Assembly: GCA_016710465.1 (NCBI GenBank)
Contig: JADJVS010000014.1
Span: 1-64,000, forward strand
DNA from: Sulfuritalea sp.
GTDB lineage: Bacteria; Pseudomonadota; Gammaproteobacteria; Burkholderiales; Rhodocyclaceae
Direction: 5' to 3'
Length of the DNA stretch: 64,000 bases
The notes beneath the pieces were generated by a model. That model made no database searches. It was not told the DNA's origin and saw only the letters and a list, made by a program, of their open reading frames with translations. Positions within the stretch are counted from its first letter, which is position 1. Every line of letters begins with the position of its first letter. Positions 1 through 10,146 of the stretch are shown here, in pieces. Made by a program: the position numbers and the translations under genes.

Positions 1-145
1 GAGGATCTTCCGGCCGCCGAACGGGCCGGATGTAGTGGATCCTTCCAGAAGGACACTGTCCTTCAGGCGCTCCAGATCATTGCGGCTGTCGTACTTGATC
101 CGGGGCGAGACAACTCGTCGGTTGTCGAATGGTGGTGCTGGGCAT
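1..145 (-). pseudogene. 5' part of an unrecognised gene, frameshifted and cut by the window edge
   Basis: A minus-strand ATG at 143-145 sits six bases downstream of a clear AAGGAG ribosome-binding site (152-157). The first six codons read MPSTTI. A one-base slip is then needed to enter an open frame that runs to the window edge and reads DNRRVVSPRIKYDSRNDLER and onward. The strong start signal and the continuing open frame argue for a real gene. I do not recognise the product. It is divergent from the regulator at 286 and shares its operator region. The slip probably belongs to the run of indels affecting the first 8 kb. Confidence 0.45.
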
Positions 146-210
146 AGCGAACTCCTTATCGATCACTTCAAACATAAGCTTGAGCTGGTAAAACACATTT
201 TGCTCTGCTG

Positions 211-270
211 TAGATCAATATAGAGCGTTTCTTTGCTTCCACCAACCCTTTTGATCTACGATAGATCAAA
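211..270. promoter_or_regulatory. Operator with three TAGATCAA half-sites
   Basis: Positions 250-258 (TTTGATCTA) and 262-270 (TAGATCAAA) form a perfect 9-bp inverted repeat with a 3-base spacer. A third half-site, TAGATCAA, lies at 211-218. The cluster sits in an AT-rich gap between two divergent genes, one of which is a Cro/CI-type regulator starting 15 bases after the palindrome. This is the usual architecture of an autoregulatory operator; binding by that regulator is inferred. Confidence 0.6.
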
Positions 271-285
271 TTTTTTAGTGCGCCA

Positions 286-676
286 TGCCAACCGTAAATT
301 GCCACCTGTCAAAGGATCTTGGGAGAGAAGCGACTGAAGATCAGCGAAGTCGCTCGGGGGACACAGGTATTAACCGTGGCACGCTGACAAAACTGCACCA
401 CGAGACTGCGGAATCGAACTCAACGTGCTGGCAAGCTTGTGTGAGTACTTGAACTGCTCAGTCGCCGAGCTGTTGGAACTAACACCAGATCGCAATCCGA
501 GAACAACAAAAGGCCCGGTGACTTGCCCGTGCCCGGCTAAATCAACCGAAGGTCGCTTTTCTACCTTCGCCGGAAAACCGGGAATCTTGGTGGGCACGGC
601 GTGGGCACAGTATGGGCACGGCGCCTGGGCACCGGGCAAACCGGAATGCCAAAGCAGTAAGGCCAACCACCGCTAA
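286..676 (+). pseudogene. Small Cro/CI (XRE)-family regulator, YozG-like, broken by indels
   Basis: With about three one-base corrections between 320 and 425 the + strand reads through a compact helix-turn-helix protein. Recognisable pieces are LKISEVARGT, GINRGTLTKLHHETA and then, uninterrupted from 425, LASLCEYLNCSVAELLEL. That order (helix-turn-helix, then the CEY.NCSV.ELLE signature) is typical of the roughly 70-residue YozG-type XRE regulators. The frame continues another 50 residues to a stop at 674-676 with low-complexity sequence that may not belong to the protein. The ATG at 286 lies just after the 250-270 palindrome and has no evident Shine-Dalgarno. Indels are more likely sequencing errors than decay, because all neighbours show them. 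Confidence 0.6.
591..632 (+). repeat. Four phased TGGGCAC repeats
   Basis: TGGGCAC occurs at 591-597, 602-608, 613-619 and 626-632, with starts spaced 11, 11 and 13 bases apart, close to one helical turn. The array lies near the end of the regulator frame. The function is unknown; it could be a protein-binding array or chance low complexity. Confidence 0.4.
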
Positions 677-692
677 GTGATTGGCCTTACTG
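655..692. terminator. Perfect 12-bp inverted repeat downstream of the tRNA
   Basis: CAGTAAGGCCAA (655-666) and TTGGCCTTACTG (681-692) are perfect reverse complements around a 14-base loop. The stem lies 13 bases beyond the 3' end of the minus-strand tRNA at 706-779 and also just past the + strand regulator frame. It may therefore terminate transcription from both sides. There is no strong U-tract, so intrinsic termination is inferred from position and stem strength. Confidence 0.5.
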
Positions 693-705
693 GAAATAAG
701 CTTAG

Positions 706-779
706 TTGCGGGGCAGGATTTGGACCTGCGACCTTCGGGTTAGGAAGCCCGACGAGCTGCCAGACTGCTCCACCCCGCG
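706..779 (-). tRNA. Initiator tRNA-fMet-like gene with an abnormal anticodon loop
   Basis: The minus strand reads as an initiator tRNA body. The 5' acceptor strand is CGCGGGG, with the diagnostic C1:A72 mismatch. The anticodon stem carries three G:C pairs (TCGGG/CCCGA), and the T-stem is GCAGG/CCTGC. Several things are wrong. The anticodon loop (complement of 740-747) is the 8-base CTTCCTAA rather than the expected CTCATAA. The 3' acceptor strand is one C short. The T-loop begins TCC instead of TTC, and CCA is replaced by CTA. Either this is a decayed copy or the consensus is poor here, as in the surrounding 8 kb. A good promoter precedes it. Confidence 0.6.
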
Positions 780-792
780 TCAGGAAGCGGCG

Positions 793-821
793 ATTATAGA
801 CGGGTTTGCGGCGGTGCGCAA
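793..821 (-). promoter_or_regulatory. Sigma-70 promoter of the tRNA
   Basis: Read on the minus strand, TTGCGC (816-821) is followed after 17 bases by a perfect TATAAT (793-798). The tRNA 5' end lies 13 bases downstream at 779. The divergent ahcY promoter lies immediately next to it. Confidence 0.7.
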
Positions 822-840
822 CGCAATTCCGGGAAACAGA

Positions 841-846
841 TATAAT
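841..846 (+). promoter_or_regulatory. -10 element of the ahcY operon promoter
   Basis: A perfect TATAAT at 841-846 lies ten bases before the riboswitch begins. The matching -35 would fall at about 817-823, overlapping the -35 of the divergent tRNA promoter, and it is poor. Transcription start is expected at about 852-856. Confidence 0.6.
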
Positions 847-855
847 GCGCGGCTT

Positions 856-946
856 CCGAGGAGCGCTGCAAGGATAGTTCCGCATACCCCGAGGGCTCGG
901 ACCATTTCAAACTGCGCTCACCCAGCCCGTACCGGGCAAGGGTGAG
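856..946 (+). promoter_or_regulatory. S-adenosylhomocysteine (SAH) riboswitch
   Basis: The leader carries the SAH-riboswitch signature. It starts CCGAGGAGCGCTGC (856-869), closes P1 with GGCTCGG (894-900) and ends with GCGCTCACC (914-922). GAGCGC (861-866) can pair with GCGCTC (914-919) as the pseudoknot. CTCACCC (917-923) can alternatively pair with GGGTGAG (940-946), enclosing an inner GCCCG/CGGGC stem. The two pairings share 917-919, so they are mutually exclusive and form a plausible expression platform. The family is known to switch ahcY on when SAH accumulates, and ahcY follows at 977. Confidence 0.88.
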
Positions 947-976
947 TTCGCCTCCCGGTCACAGTTCAAGGCCATC

Positions 977-2378
<1,402 letters not shown>

Positions 2379-2408
2379 GCACCGGCGACGCCACCGGAAC
2401 ATCCCACC

Positions 2409-2763
2409 ATGCGCCTGATTGTTGTCCTGGCTGATCAACGCCGCCGCGCTGCTGGCCCTGCCCTGGCCGCGCTCCTCGATCCACGTCGCGAGTTTCGCGA
2501 CGGCCCTGGGGGTGGCGCTGGTGCTGGGCCTGATCAATGCGGTGATCCGGCCCTTGCTGCTGCTGTTGCTGACGCTGCCGGTGACGCTGCTGTCGCTGGG
2601 CCTCTTCATCTTCGTCATAAACGGCCTGATGTTCCTGCTTGCCGCCTGGCTGCTCGACGGCTTCGTGGTCGATGGCCTGTGGGCAGGCATCCTCGGCTCG
2701 ACACTGTACAGCGTCATTTCCTGGCTGCTGACCAAGCTCCGGCCGAGTTCACCGAAGGCCTGA
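2409..2763 (+). CDS. Small phage-holin-family (YvlD/DUF360-like) membrane protein
   Basis: About 115 residues, almost entirely hydrophobic, with three to four membrane segments ([10 protein letters not shown], a long leucine-rich stretch [18 protein letters not shown], and the C-terminal [15 protein letters not shown]). This pattern matches the phage holin family IV/YvlD proteins, which regularly lie between ahcY and metF in Betaproteobacteria. The natural start is the ATG at 2409 (MRLIV), but a one-base slip near 2418 separates it from the long frame. A TTG at 2419 would keep the frame intact. The molecular function of the family is not established. Confidence 0.7.
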
Positions 2764-2793
2764 CGGACACGGCGGCCGATACTTCAGGAACGC

Positions 2794-3626
2794 ATGATGA
2801 GCATTGAACTGTCCATCGAATTCTTCCCGCCGCATACCGACGAAGGCGTCGAAAAGCTGCGCGTCACGCGCCAGCGCCTGGCGGTGCTGAAGCCGGAGTT
2901 CTTTTCCGTCACCTATGGCGCCGGCGGCTCGACGCGCGAGCGCACACTGGCCGTGGTCGAGGAAATGGCCGCCGAAGGCTACGACGCGGCGCCGCACCTA
3001 TCCTGCATTGGCTCGACCCGCGCCGGCGTCAGCGAGATGCTGCACACCTTTGCCGCGCGCGGCATCCGCCGCATCGTCGCCCTGCGCGGCGACCTGCCTT
3101 CGGGCATGGTCGACGCGGGCGAGTTCCGCTATGCCAGCGAACTGGTCGAATTCCTCCGCGCCGAAACCGGCGACCGCTTCCGCATCGAGGTCGCGGCCTA
3201 TCCGGAATGGCACCCGCAGGCCAGGAGCCCGCGCGAGGACCTGCTGAACTTCAAGCGCAAGGTCGATGCCGGCGCGAACTCGGCGATCACGCAGTATTTC
3301 TACAACGCCGACGCCTGAGCACTTCGTCGCCGAGGCGCGCGCGCTCGGCATCGCGATCCCCATCATCCCCGGCATCATGCCAATCGCCAGTTTCTCCAAG
3401 CTGGCGTTTTTCCCGACGCCTGCGGCCCAGAGATTCCGCGCTGGATGCGGCGCAGGTTCGAAGCCGGCGACGATGCCATTCGATCCGCGCCTTCGGCCTC
3501 GACGTCGTCACCGAGTTGTGCCAGCGCCTGATCGAGCGCGGCGCGCCGGGCCTGCATTTTTATTCCATGAACCAGGCGGGGCTGACACTGGAACTCTGTC
3601 GCCGCCTGGGACTGGCGACAAGCTAA
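2794..3626 (+). pseudogene. metF: Methylenetetrahydrofolate reductase, frameshifted
   Basis: MetF reduces 5,10-methylene-THF to 5-methyl-THF, supplying methyl groups for methionine synthesis downstream of AhcY. The first 174 residues are clean: SIEFFPPHTDEG, SVTYGAGGSTRERT, PHLSCIG and the catalytic-region AAYPEWHP and ITQYFYNADA. A slip near 3315 and one or two more between 3410 and 3490 interrupt the rest, which resumes as FVAEARALGIAIPIIPGIMP, IRAFGLDVVTELCQRL and HFYSMNQAGLTLELCRRLGL. Total length would be about 275 residues, normal for MetF. The start ATG at 2794 (or 2797) follows AGGA. It probably shares the riboswitch-controlled transcript with ahcY. Confidence 0.88.
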
Positions 3627-3630
3627 CCCG

Positions 3631-5535
3631 CTACGGCAACAGGGTGCGCAACGCCGCGCGCAGGCGGCCCGGCGCGATCGGCTGTTTCAGCAGCGGGAAG
3701 TCCTTGGCGCGCGCGCCTGGGTCGCCTCGCTGATATCGGCGCTTACCAGGAGAACGCCGATCCCCGGATACAGACTGCGCAATTCGCCGCCAAAATCGAT
3801 TCCGCTAGCCTTGCCGGGAAGGCGCAGGTTGCAGATCGCCATGTCCGGCACCGCGCCGCCCTCGCAACAACGGGTGACTGCCTCGTCACGACTGGCGGCG
3901 AGAATCACTTTCGCGCCCCAACCGGTGATGGCGGTCTCCATTCCGGCGCGTACCAGCGGATCGCCGTCGACCACCAATACCGTTCCGCCGAGGCGCGCCA
4001 CATCCTCGGCCGACTCGGCCAGGGTTTGCGCCGACGCCGGGGAGGCATGCCTCGCTGGGTGTTCCAGCGGCAGCGTGATCCAGAACACCGAACCATGGCC
4101 CGGCCTTGAGCGCACGCCGAGCGAGGCGCCCAGCAGCCCGGCAAGACGGCGGCATATCGCCAGCCCCAGGCCCAGGCCCTTGGCGCGATCGCGCTCCGGA
4201 TTTTCCAACTGGATATATTCCTCGAAAATCTCTTCGCGGGCGTTTTCGGGAATTCCGGCTCCCCGTATCCCACACTTCCAGCAGCACTCGATCACCACGG
4301 CGGCGGCAGGAAACCAGCACGCCGCCGCTGCGCGTATAGCGCAAGGCATTGCCCACCAGGTTGAGCAGGATGCGCTGCACGAGATCCGCGTCGCTACGCG
4401 TCCAGAGGTCGGTCGGGCGCACCCTCAAACGCAGACCCTTGTGCTCGGCAACCAGGGCCAGGTTGCGCTGCACGGACTCCAGTACCGGGCCGAGGCCGAA
4501 CGCGGTGATGCGGGGAACGACGTTTCCGCCATCGAGCCGCGAAAGATCGAGAATCGCATCGAGCAGGTTTTGCAGGGAGTCGGTCGCGGAACGAATATGC
4601 GCAACCAGCTCCGGTTCGCGCTTTGCGGACTCCGAATGCGCCAGCGCCGAAACGAAAAGCCCAAGTGCATGCAGCGGCTGCCTCAAGTCGTGGCTGGCGG
4701 CGGCGAGGAAGTGCGACTTGGCGAGCGTGGCGCGTTCCGCCGCCTCCTTTTGGCGCTGCAAGCCGGCCGTCGCTTCGGCGACGCGGGTACGCAAATCCTC
4801 CTGGCTGAGGCCGATGCGGGCGGCCATGTCGTTGATGCCGGTGGCAAGCGAGCGCAGGGGCCGGCTGTCTTCACCGGCATCCGTGCCGCGAGGTCGCCGG
4901 CACCGATGCGCTCGACAACCTCGTTCGCGGCCAATAGCGGGCGGGTCACCGCGCGTCCGATGCGGTAGGCCAACCATCCGCCCAGCGCCGCGCCCAGGAG
5001 GGCGATCAGGAATCCGATCAAGACCAAGGCGCGTGATGCGCCCGGATACCTCGCGCAGGGAAAACTCGAGCACGACATAGCCTACCGGCGTGGCCTCGGC
5101 GCCCGAGGCAAGTCCGCCGCCGTAGATATCGTCAACCGGCAGCCGGTGCTGCAGCACGGGCTCGATGAACTGCAGCACGTCGCCATCGACGCGATGTCCC
5201 TCGACGCGCGCCAAACGCGGCCAACCCGCCGGGTTCAGTTCACCGGCACGCGCCAGGATTTCACCGCGCGGGCCGACAATCGCTGCGCCGCGAACATCCG
5301 GGTCGATGCCCAGCGCCGAAGTGCTCAGGGCGCCGAGCGCCGTGCGTTGTCCCGAAAAATTCCAAAATTCCGCCAACGCGGCCAGGTGGCGCGAAATGGC
5401 GGTGCCGCGCGTGCGCAGGCCCTGCTCGATGGTGTCGATGGAGTGTACAAGAAACACGACGGTCAGCAAGACGGCCACCAGGGTGCCGGGCAGTAGCGCC
5501 AGCATGAGCATTCGGGTCCGCAGGCCGCGGTTCAT
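3631..5535 (-). pseudogene. Hybrid sensor histidine kinase with degenerate receiver domain, frameshifted
   Basis: Reassembled over about four slips, the order is: an N-terminal membrane helix after MNRGLRTRM; a periplasmic sensor of about 130 residues; a second helix (VLIGFLIALLGAALGGWLAY) and HAMP linker. These are followed by a HisKA box with the phospho-His in SHDLRQPLHALG, an N-box NLVGNALRYT, the G2 box GLGLGLAICRRL, and a C-terminal receiver. In the receiver the usual phospho-acceptor Asp is Asn (CNLRLPG, codon 3828-3830) and the acidic pair reads VVDGD instead of VVDDD. ATG 5535 overlaps the stop of the binding-protein gene (ATGA), so the pair is translationally coupled. The frameshifts are likely sequencing errors. 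Confidence 0.75.
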
Positions 5536-6460
5536 GGCTTTTCCGCCCGGCGAAGCTGTTGCGCGAGTTGGGCTTCCTCGATCGACAACCCCAGGGAGCG
5601 CGCCACATCCTGGTTGACCTGACGACGAAGTCGCGCGGCCATTGCGGCGGCGGCAAGATTCGGGAGGAGAACGCCTGGCGCAATACTTCGCCACCGCGAA
5701 CGCCAATCTGATCCGGCGAGGAATACAACGAGACCAGCGCGCCAGCACGTGCATAGGCGGGCGAAAACCCGATCAGGGGAATGCGGCGGCGATAGGTCGC
5801 GGCCAGGATATTGGTGGCCGTCTGGCTGTTGAACACCAGCGGGTCGGGCACCGCAAGCAAACCGTCCACCTCCGGCAGCAGCGCCTGCAAGGCAGGAAAC
5901 AAGCCGTCGCCAACGACCTGCCGCGCCAGAAGTTCGAAACCACGCTCACGGGCGGCCTTTTCCAGCGCCGCCGCCGCCGCCCTGGACTCGCCGCCAAGCA
6001 GCACGCCCAAGGCACGCAACGAGGGTATCGCCAATCGCGCGAGCTCCATCTGGCGCGCCGGAGGCTGGTCGAGAAACACCGCGGAGATCTGGCCGGCGCG
6101 CAAACGCGATGGGTCGGCGAGGCGCTCGAACGCCAGGCGCGGAATCAGCACCGCCAGCAGCAGCGGTGGCGTGGGATCGTCCGCAAAAAGGTCCTGCATG
6201 TCGCGCAGCGCGGCGCTACCGACCGCGACCACCCACTGCGGCTCGGGCCGGGTCTTGCGGAACTGGGCCGAATGCGCCACGCGCCAGTCAATCCGCCCGG
6301 GATGGGTACGCTCGACCTCGGCGCGCAGGGCTTCGGCGGTTTCGACATAGACGCCGCCGGCATCGGAAAGCGCGATCCAGCCCGTGACCGGCGCGGCCAT
6401 CGATCCATATGTCATTAGACATAGGACAGCAGTCATCAGGGCGGCGCGGATTCGACGCAT
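5532..6460 (-). pseudogene. ABC-type periplasmic binding protein (ABC_sub_bind family), one frameshift near the end
   Basis: A signal peptide (MRRIRAALMTAVLCLMTYGS then AA) leads into a roughly 290-residue periplasmic protein related to TrpX-type 'uncharacterised ABC transport, substrate-binding' proteins. Visible pieces are RLRAGQISAVFLDQPPARQ, LGVLLGGESR and the C-terminal PLIGFSPAYARAGALVSLYS. A single slip near 5615 shifts the last 30 codons; corrected, the protein ends LRRAEKP-stop at 5532, overlapping the kinase start. No permease or ATPase lies nearby, so a sensory role feeding the kinase is more likely than transport (inference). Its ATG lies three bases after the receptor stop. Confidence 0.75.
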
Positions 6461-6463
6461 CGA

Positions 6464-8403
6464 CTAGAAGTCCAGCCGCAGCGTGGCGAAGCTACGACGA
6501 TTGAATCGCTGGTTCGCCTTGTAAACTTGGTACCCGCCATTGATCGCCTGCGCGGTGACGCTGAATTCCCCGCGCGTGGCTCCCAGGGCAAAGGGTTTCC
6601 CAAGTCTGAGATCAAGACGACGCGGCGTATTGATCAGATCGCCGCCACCAGCCCACTGAAACGGCGTAGCCGCGGTTGAAATCGCGCTCAGTTCGAAATT
6701 GCCGGGAAGGGTCTGCATCCAGGTAACCACGGTATTGCGGAACGGCGCCTCGCGCGTTTCCGCGGCGTCGCCGCGTTCGCTGCGTAGGTGCGATTCCGCA
6801 AGCGAAAGACGGGTTCCGGCCACCGGCCGCCAGTCGAATTGATACTCGAACCCGTGGATGTGCGGGCCGGGACGGTTGACCGCATCGTTCGGCGTGAAGG
6901 CGCCGACGGTGCGCGCCGAAAACCAGATGCGCTTGTTCATCCGTTCGACGAAGGCGCGGGCGTCGATGGAAAGGTTCAAGTCACGGAAGCGACCGAGGTA
7001 GCCGACTTCATGGGTGATCAATGTCTCGGGCTTCACCGTGCCCGAGGACAGAAAAGTCCACCCGACCTGCGTCGTGGGTGCCGTGGCAAGAAACAAGCGG
7101 GTATCGCCGCGCAGCTCGAAAAAGGTGGGCGCACGCACCGCGCGCGTGATTCCGGCGCGCAGGGTATGGTCCGGCTGCATATGAAAGCTCGCCATCATGC
7201 GCGGTGAAAACGTTCCACCGGTATAGCTGTGGCCCTCGTAGGTTCCACCCGCCTGGAACAGCCATTGGGGATGAGGGCGCCACTCCAGGTTGCCGAACAT
7301 CCGCCACTGGTGAAGCGATATCGAATCCTGGTGAAGTACACCGGCTGGGAGCGCGCGGTTTCGTAGCGCCATTCGCCCCCCAGGCCGCGCGCAGGGTCGG
7401 CGCAATACGCAACGCGTGTTGCAGGCCCTTCGGTGCGCTCGCCGATCCCGCCGCTATCGGCCACGGCCGTCACCGCCCCGGATACGGCGATGGAACGATC
7501 CATTGGACGTTCGCGTTCATGCACCACCCGCAATTGAAGCTCCTCGTCGGCGCTCAATTGCCGGCGCCAGCGCATGTGCAGATGCGCCTCTTCGTTGCCG
7601 ACGTTGCGGTAGGGATTGGTGCCGGTGCCTAGCGCCCTCTCCCCGCCACACTTCCGCGGTGCCAAGCTGGATCATGACGTCGTCGCGCTCGGTCGGCGCC
7701 AGATCGGCGCGAAACTGGAAGCGCGCGACCTTGCTGTCGTCGATGACATTGTCGAATCCGCGATCCACCCGGCGCGCGGCCGTGACCCGGAAGCTGGCCT
7801 TGCCATCGCCCCAGCCGTAGCGGGCAACGTGGTCCCTGACATGCTGATCGCCGGCAGTCACCGAAACCATTGCGCCATGCGTGTCGGCAGCATCGCGGGT
7901 CACGATATTGACCACGCCGAGAAAGGCATTTGCCCCATAGGAAGCGGAATTCGACCCGCGCAGGACCTCGATCCGATCGATGTCCTCGAGGACGATGCTG
8001 CGCAAAGCGACGTGGGTATCGCCCGGTAGAAGGAGGAGTACAGGGAGCGCCCGTCGACATAGACCTGCATGCGCGAACCATAGACGTCCATTCCGGCGTG
8101 GTAGCTCGCCAGCGGATTGGCGCCGTTGCGATAGGTCAGCAGGAAGCCGGGCACCAGCCGCAGAAGTTCCGCGACCTCGCGCGCGCCCGACCGCCGGATC
8201 AATTCCCGGTCGATCACGGTCACCGCGCCGGGCACTTCGTTCAGCGGCTGCGCCAGGCGGCTGACGGAGAGCACCACCGGCAATTCGCCGAAATAATCCT
8301 TCTCCGACACATGCTCCGCCGCGCGGTCGGCGATCGCCGGTTCAGACAACAGGAACAGGCAGACCGGGGCCAGAATCAATCCGCGCCGGAGCCAGGTCAA
8401 CAT
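6464..8403 (-). pseudogene. TonB-dependent outer-membrane receptor, frameshifted
   Basis: After a signal peptide (MLTWLRRGLILAPVCLFLL) comes a plug domain: LPVVLSVSRLAQPLNEVPGA, then VTVIDRELIRRSGAREVAEL, VPGFLLTYRNGANP, and IDRIEVLRGSNSASYGANAF followed by LGVVNIVTR. This is the classical TonB-receptor plug. A beta-barrel follows with GITRAVRAPTFFELRG and a terminal aromatic (ATLRLDF-stop). Slips near 8020, 7630 and 7340 break the frame. The protein would be about 645 residues. ATG 8403 is preferred over an upstream TTG at 8409. It is first in a receptor/binding-protein/kinase operon. The ligand is unknown; the plug does not identify it. Confidence 0.82.
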
Positions 8404-8531
8404 TCCCAATGAATGATCCTCCCCTTTTCGCGGATTATAGGGGCGAAGGCCGCGCCAAAACGCCGACGGGAAGCGGCGCGCCGCCGGATCGCATGCCTAC
8501 GGGATGGCGGCAACGCCGCCCGGGCACAAGC

Positions 8532-10088
8532 CTACCGGCGCCGGCCACCCATGATCGAGCCGAGCACGCCGCGCACGATCTCTCGCCCCAGCGAGGAACC
8601 GATGGCGCGCACGGTGCTGCTCACCGCCGCCTCGACCACGGTCTGCCGCGTGCGCCCGCCACTGCGCGAACCGCCTCCGAGCATGCCGCCCAGCGCGTCG
8701 CCAAGGCCGCCGAGCAGGCCGCCACCTTCCGCCGGAGCTTCGGCAGCCGGATTCGCGGTGGCGGTCGGCGTGGCGCCAAGCGCCGACTTCCGACTCGGCG
8801 CGGGCGGCGCCTTGCCCCGCAGCTTTTCGTAGGCCGACTCGCGATCCACGGCCTTTTCATAGTGACCCGCGATCGGAGAGTCGGCGATGGCGGCACGGCG
8901 CTCCTCGGCGGAAAGCGGGCCGATGCGCGAGGATGGCGGCAGCACCATGGCACGCTCGACGATGCCCGGCCGTCCGTGCTCGTCGAGGAAGGACACCAGC
9001 GCCTCGCCGACGCCAAGCTCGGTGATCACGGTTGCCGCGTCGAAGCCGGGGTTGGCACGCATCGTTTCGGCTGCCGCCTTGACCGCCTTCTGGTCGCGCG
9101 GGGTGAAGGCGCGCAGCGCGTGCTGCACACGGTTGCCCAATTGGCCGAGCACGCTGTCGGGAATGTCGAGCGGATTCTGGGTCACGAAATACACGCCGAC
9201 GCCCTTGGAGCGGATCAGGCGCACCACCTGCTCGATCTTCTCCAGCAGCGCGGGCGGCGCGTCGCTGAACAGCAGGTGGGCTTCGTCGAAGAAGAAGGCC
9301 AACTTGGGCTTGGGCAGGTCGCCGGCCTCGGGCAGTTGCTCGAAAAGCTCGGCCAGCAGCCAGAGCAGGAAGCAGCCGTAAAGGCGCGGCGAGTTCATCA
9401 GCTTTTCGGCGGCCAGGACGTTGATCACACCGCGCCCGTCCATGGTCTGCATCAGGTCCTCGATGTCGAGCATGGGCTCGCCGAAGAAGCTGTCGCCGCC
9501 CTGTTCCTCCAGGGTCAGCAGGCCGCGCTGTATGGCGCCGATCGAGGCCGCGGAGACATTACCGTACTGGGTCTTGTACTGCGCCGCGTTGTCGCCGACG
9601 TGCTGCACCATGGCGCGCAGGTCCTTGAGGTCGAGCAGCAGCAGGCCCTGGTCGTCGGCGATCCTGAACACGAGTTGCAACACGCCGGCCTGGGTATCGT
9701 TGAGGTTCAGCAAGCGCGCCAGCAGCAGCGGCCCCATGTCCGATATCGTCGCCCGCACCGGGTGGCCGCCATGGTCACGTTCGCCGAAGACATCCCAGAA
9801 CATCACCGGGTTCGCCCGCGGCTGCCAGTCGTCGATGCCGAGGGCATCAAGGCGCTTTTGCAGCTTTTCCGAAGCGACGCCGGCGGCGCCCAGCCCGGAG
9901 AGGTCGCCCTTGGCGTCGGCCAGGAACACCGGCACGCCGATGTTCGACAACTGCTCGGCGATGCGTTGCAGGGTCACGGTCTTGCCGGTGCCGGTGGCAC
10001 CGGTGATCAGGCCGTGGCGGTTGGCGAGGGCCGCCAGCAGGGCGAGTTCGGCCGTGGCGGACTTGGCGATGGGCAGGGGCTGGGTCAT
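8532..10088 (-). CDS. HerA-like/DUF853 P-loop ATPase
   Basis: A 518-residue P-loop ATPase of the HerA/VirB4-like DUF853 family. Walker A is GATGTGKT (residues 30-37) and Walker B is [12 protein letters not shown], followed by [20 protein letters not shown]. The C-terminus is a low-complexity, glycine-rich tail ([18 protein letters not shown]) ending in GGRRR, typical of this family. The linker KSALGATPT at residues 433-441 holds a degenerate copy of the dispersed repeat. The cellular role is unestablished; relatives translocate DNA, but the family name here rests on motifs only. ATG 10088 (MTQPLPI) is chosen because the homologous core begins there. No frameshift, so the damaged region ends before this gene. 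Confidence 0.85.
   Translation of the reverse strand: MTQPLPIAKSATAELALLAALANRHGLITGATGTGKTVTLQRIAEQLSNIGVPVFLADAKGDLSGLGAAGVASEKLQKRLDALGIDDWQPRANPVMFWDVFGERDHGGHPVRATISDMGPLLLARLLNLNDTQAGVLQLVFRIADDQGLLLLDLKDLRAMVQHVGDNAAQYKTQYGNVSAASIGAIQRGLLTLEEQGGDSFFGEPMLDIEDLMQTMDGRGVINVLAAEKLMNSPRLYGCFLLWLLAELFEQLPEAGDLPKPKLAFFFDEAHLLFSDAPPALLEKIEQVVRLIRSKGVGVYFVTQNPLDIPDSVLGQLGNRVQHALRAFTPRDQKAVKAAAETMRANPGFDAATVITELGVGEALVSFLDEHGRPGIVERAMVLPPSSRIGPLSAEERRAAIADSPIAGHYEKAVDRESAYEKLRGKAPPAPSRKSALGATPTATANPAAEAPAEGGGLLGGLGDALGGMLGGGSRSGGRTRQTVVEAAVSSTVRAIGSSLGREIVRGVLGSIMGGRRR
8767..8788 (-). repeat. Dispersed repeat, degenerate copy (HerA-like linker)
   Basis: Minus-strand sequence AGTCGGCGCTTGGCGCCA and onward matches the dispersed motif with one extra T. 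It encodes the linker between the ATPase core and the glycine-rich tail. Confidence 0.4.
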
Positions 10089-10146
10089 GGCGGGTAATCC
10101 CCGGATGCTAAAATTGCCGATTCTAAGAGCAATCAGGGAACCCACC

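Noticed and set aside
8409..10097. Long + strand open frame of 562 codons
   Set aside because: Antisense to the HerA-like gene, with His/Gln/Gly-rich composition typical of GC-rich shadow frames; no motif seen.
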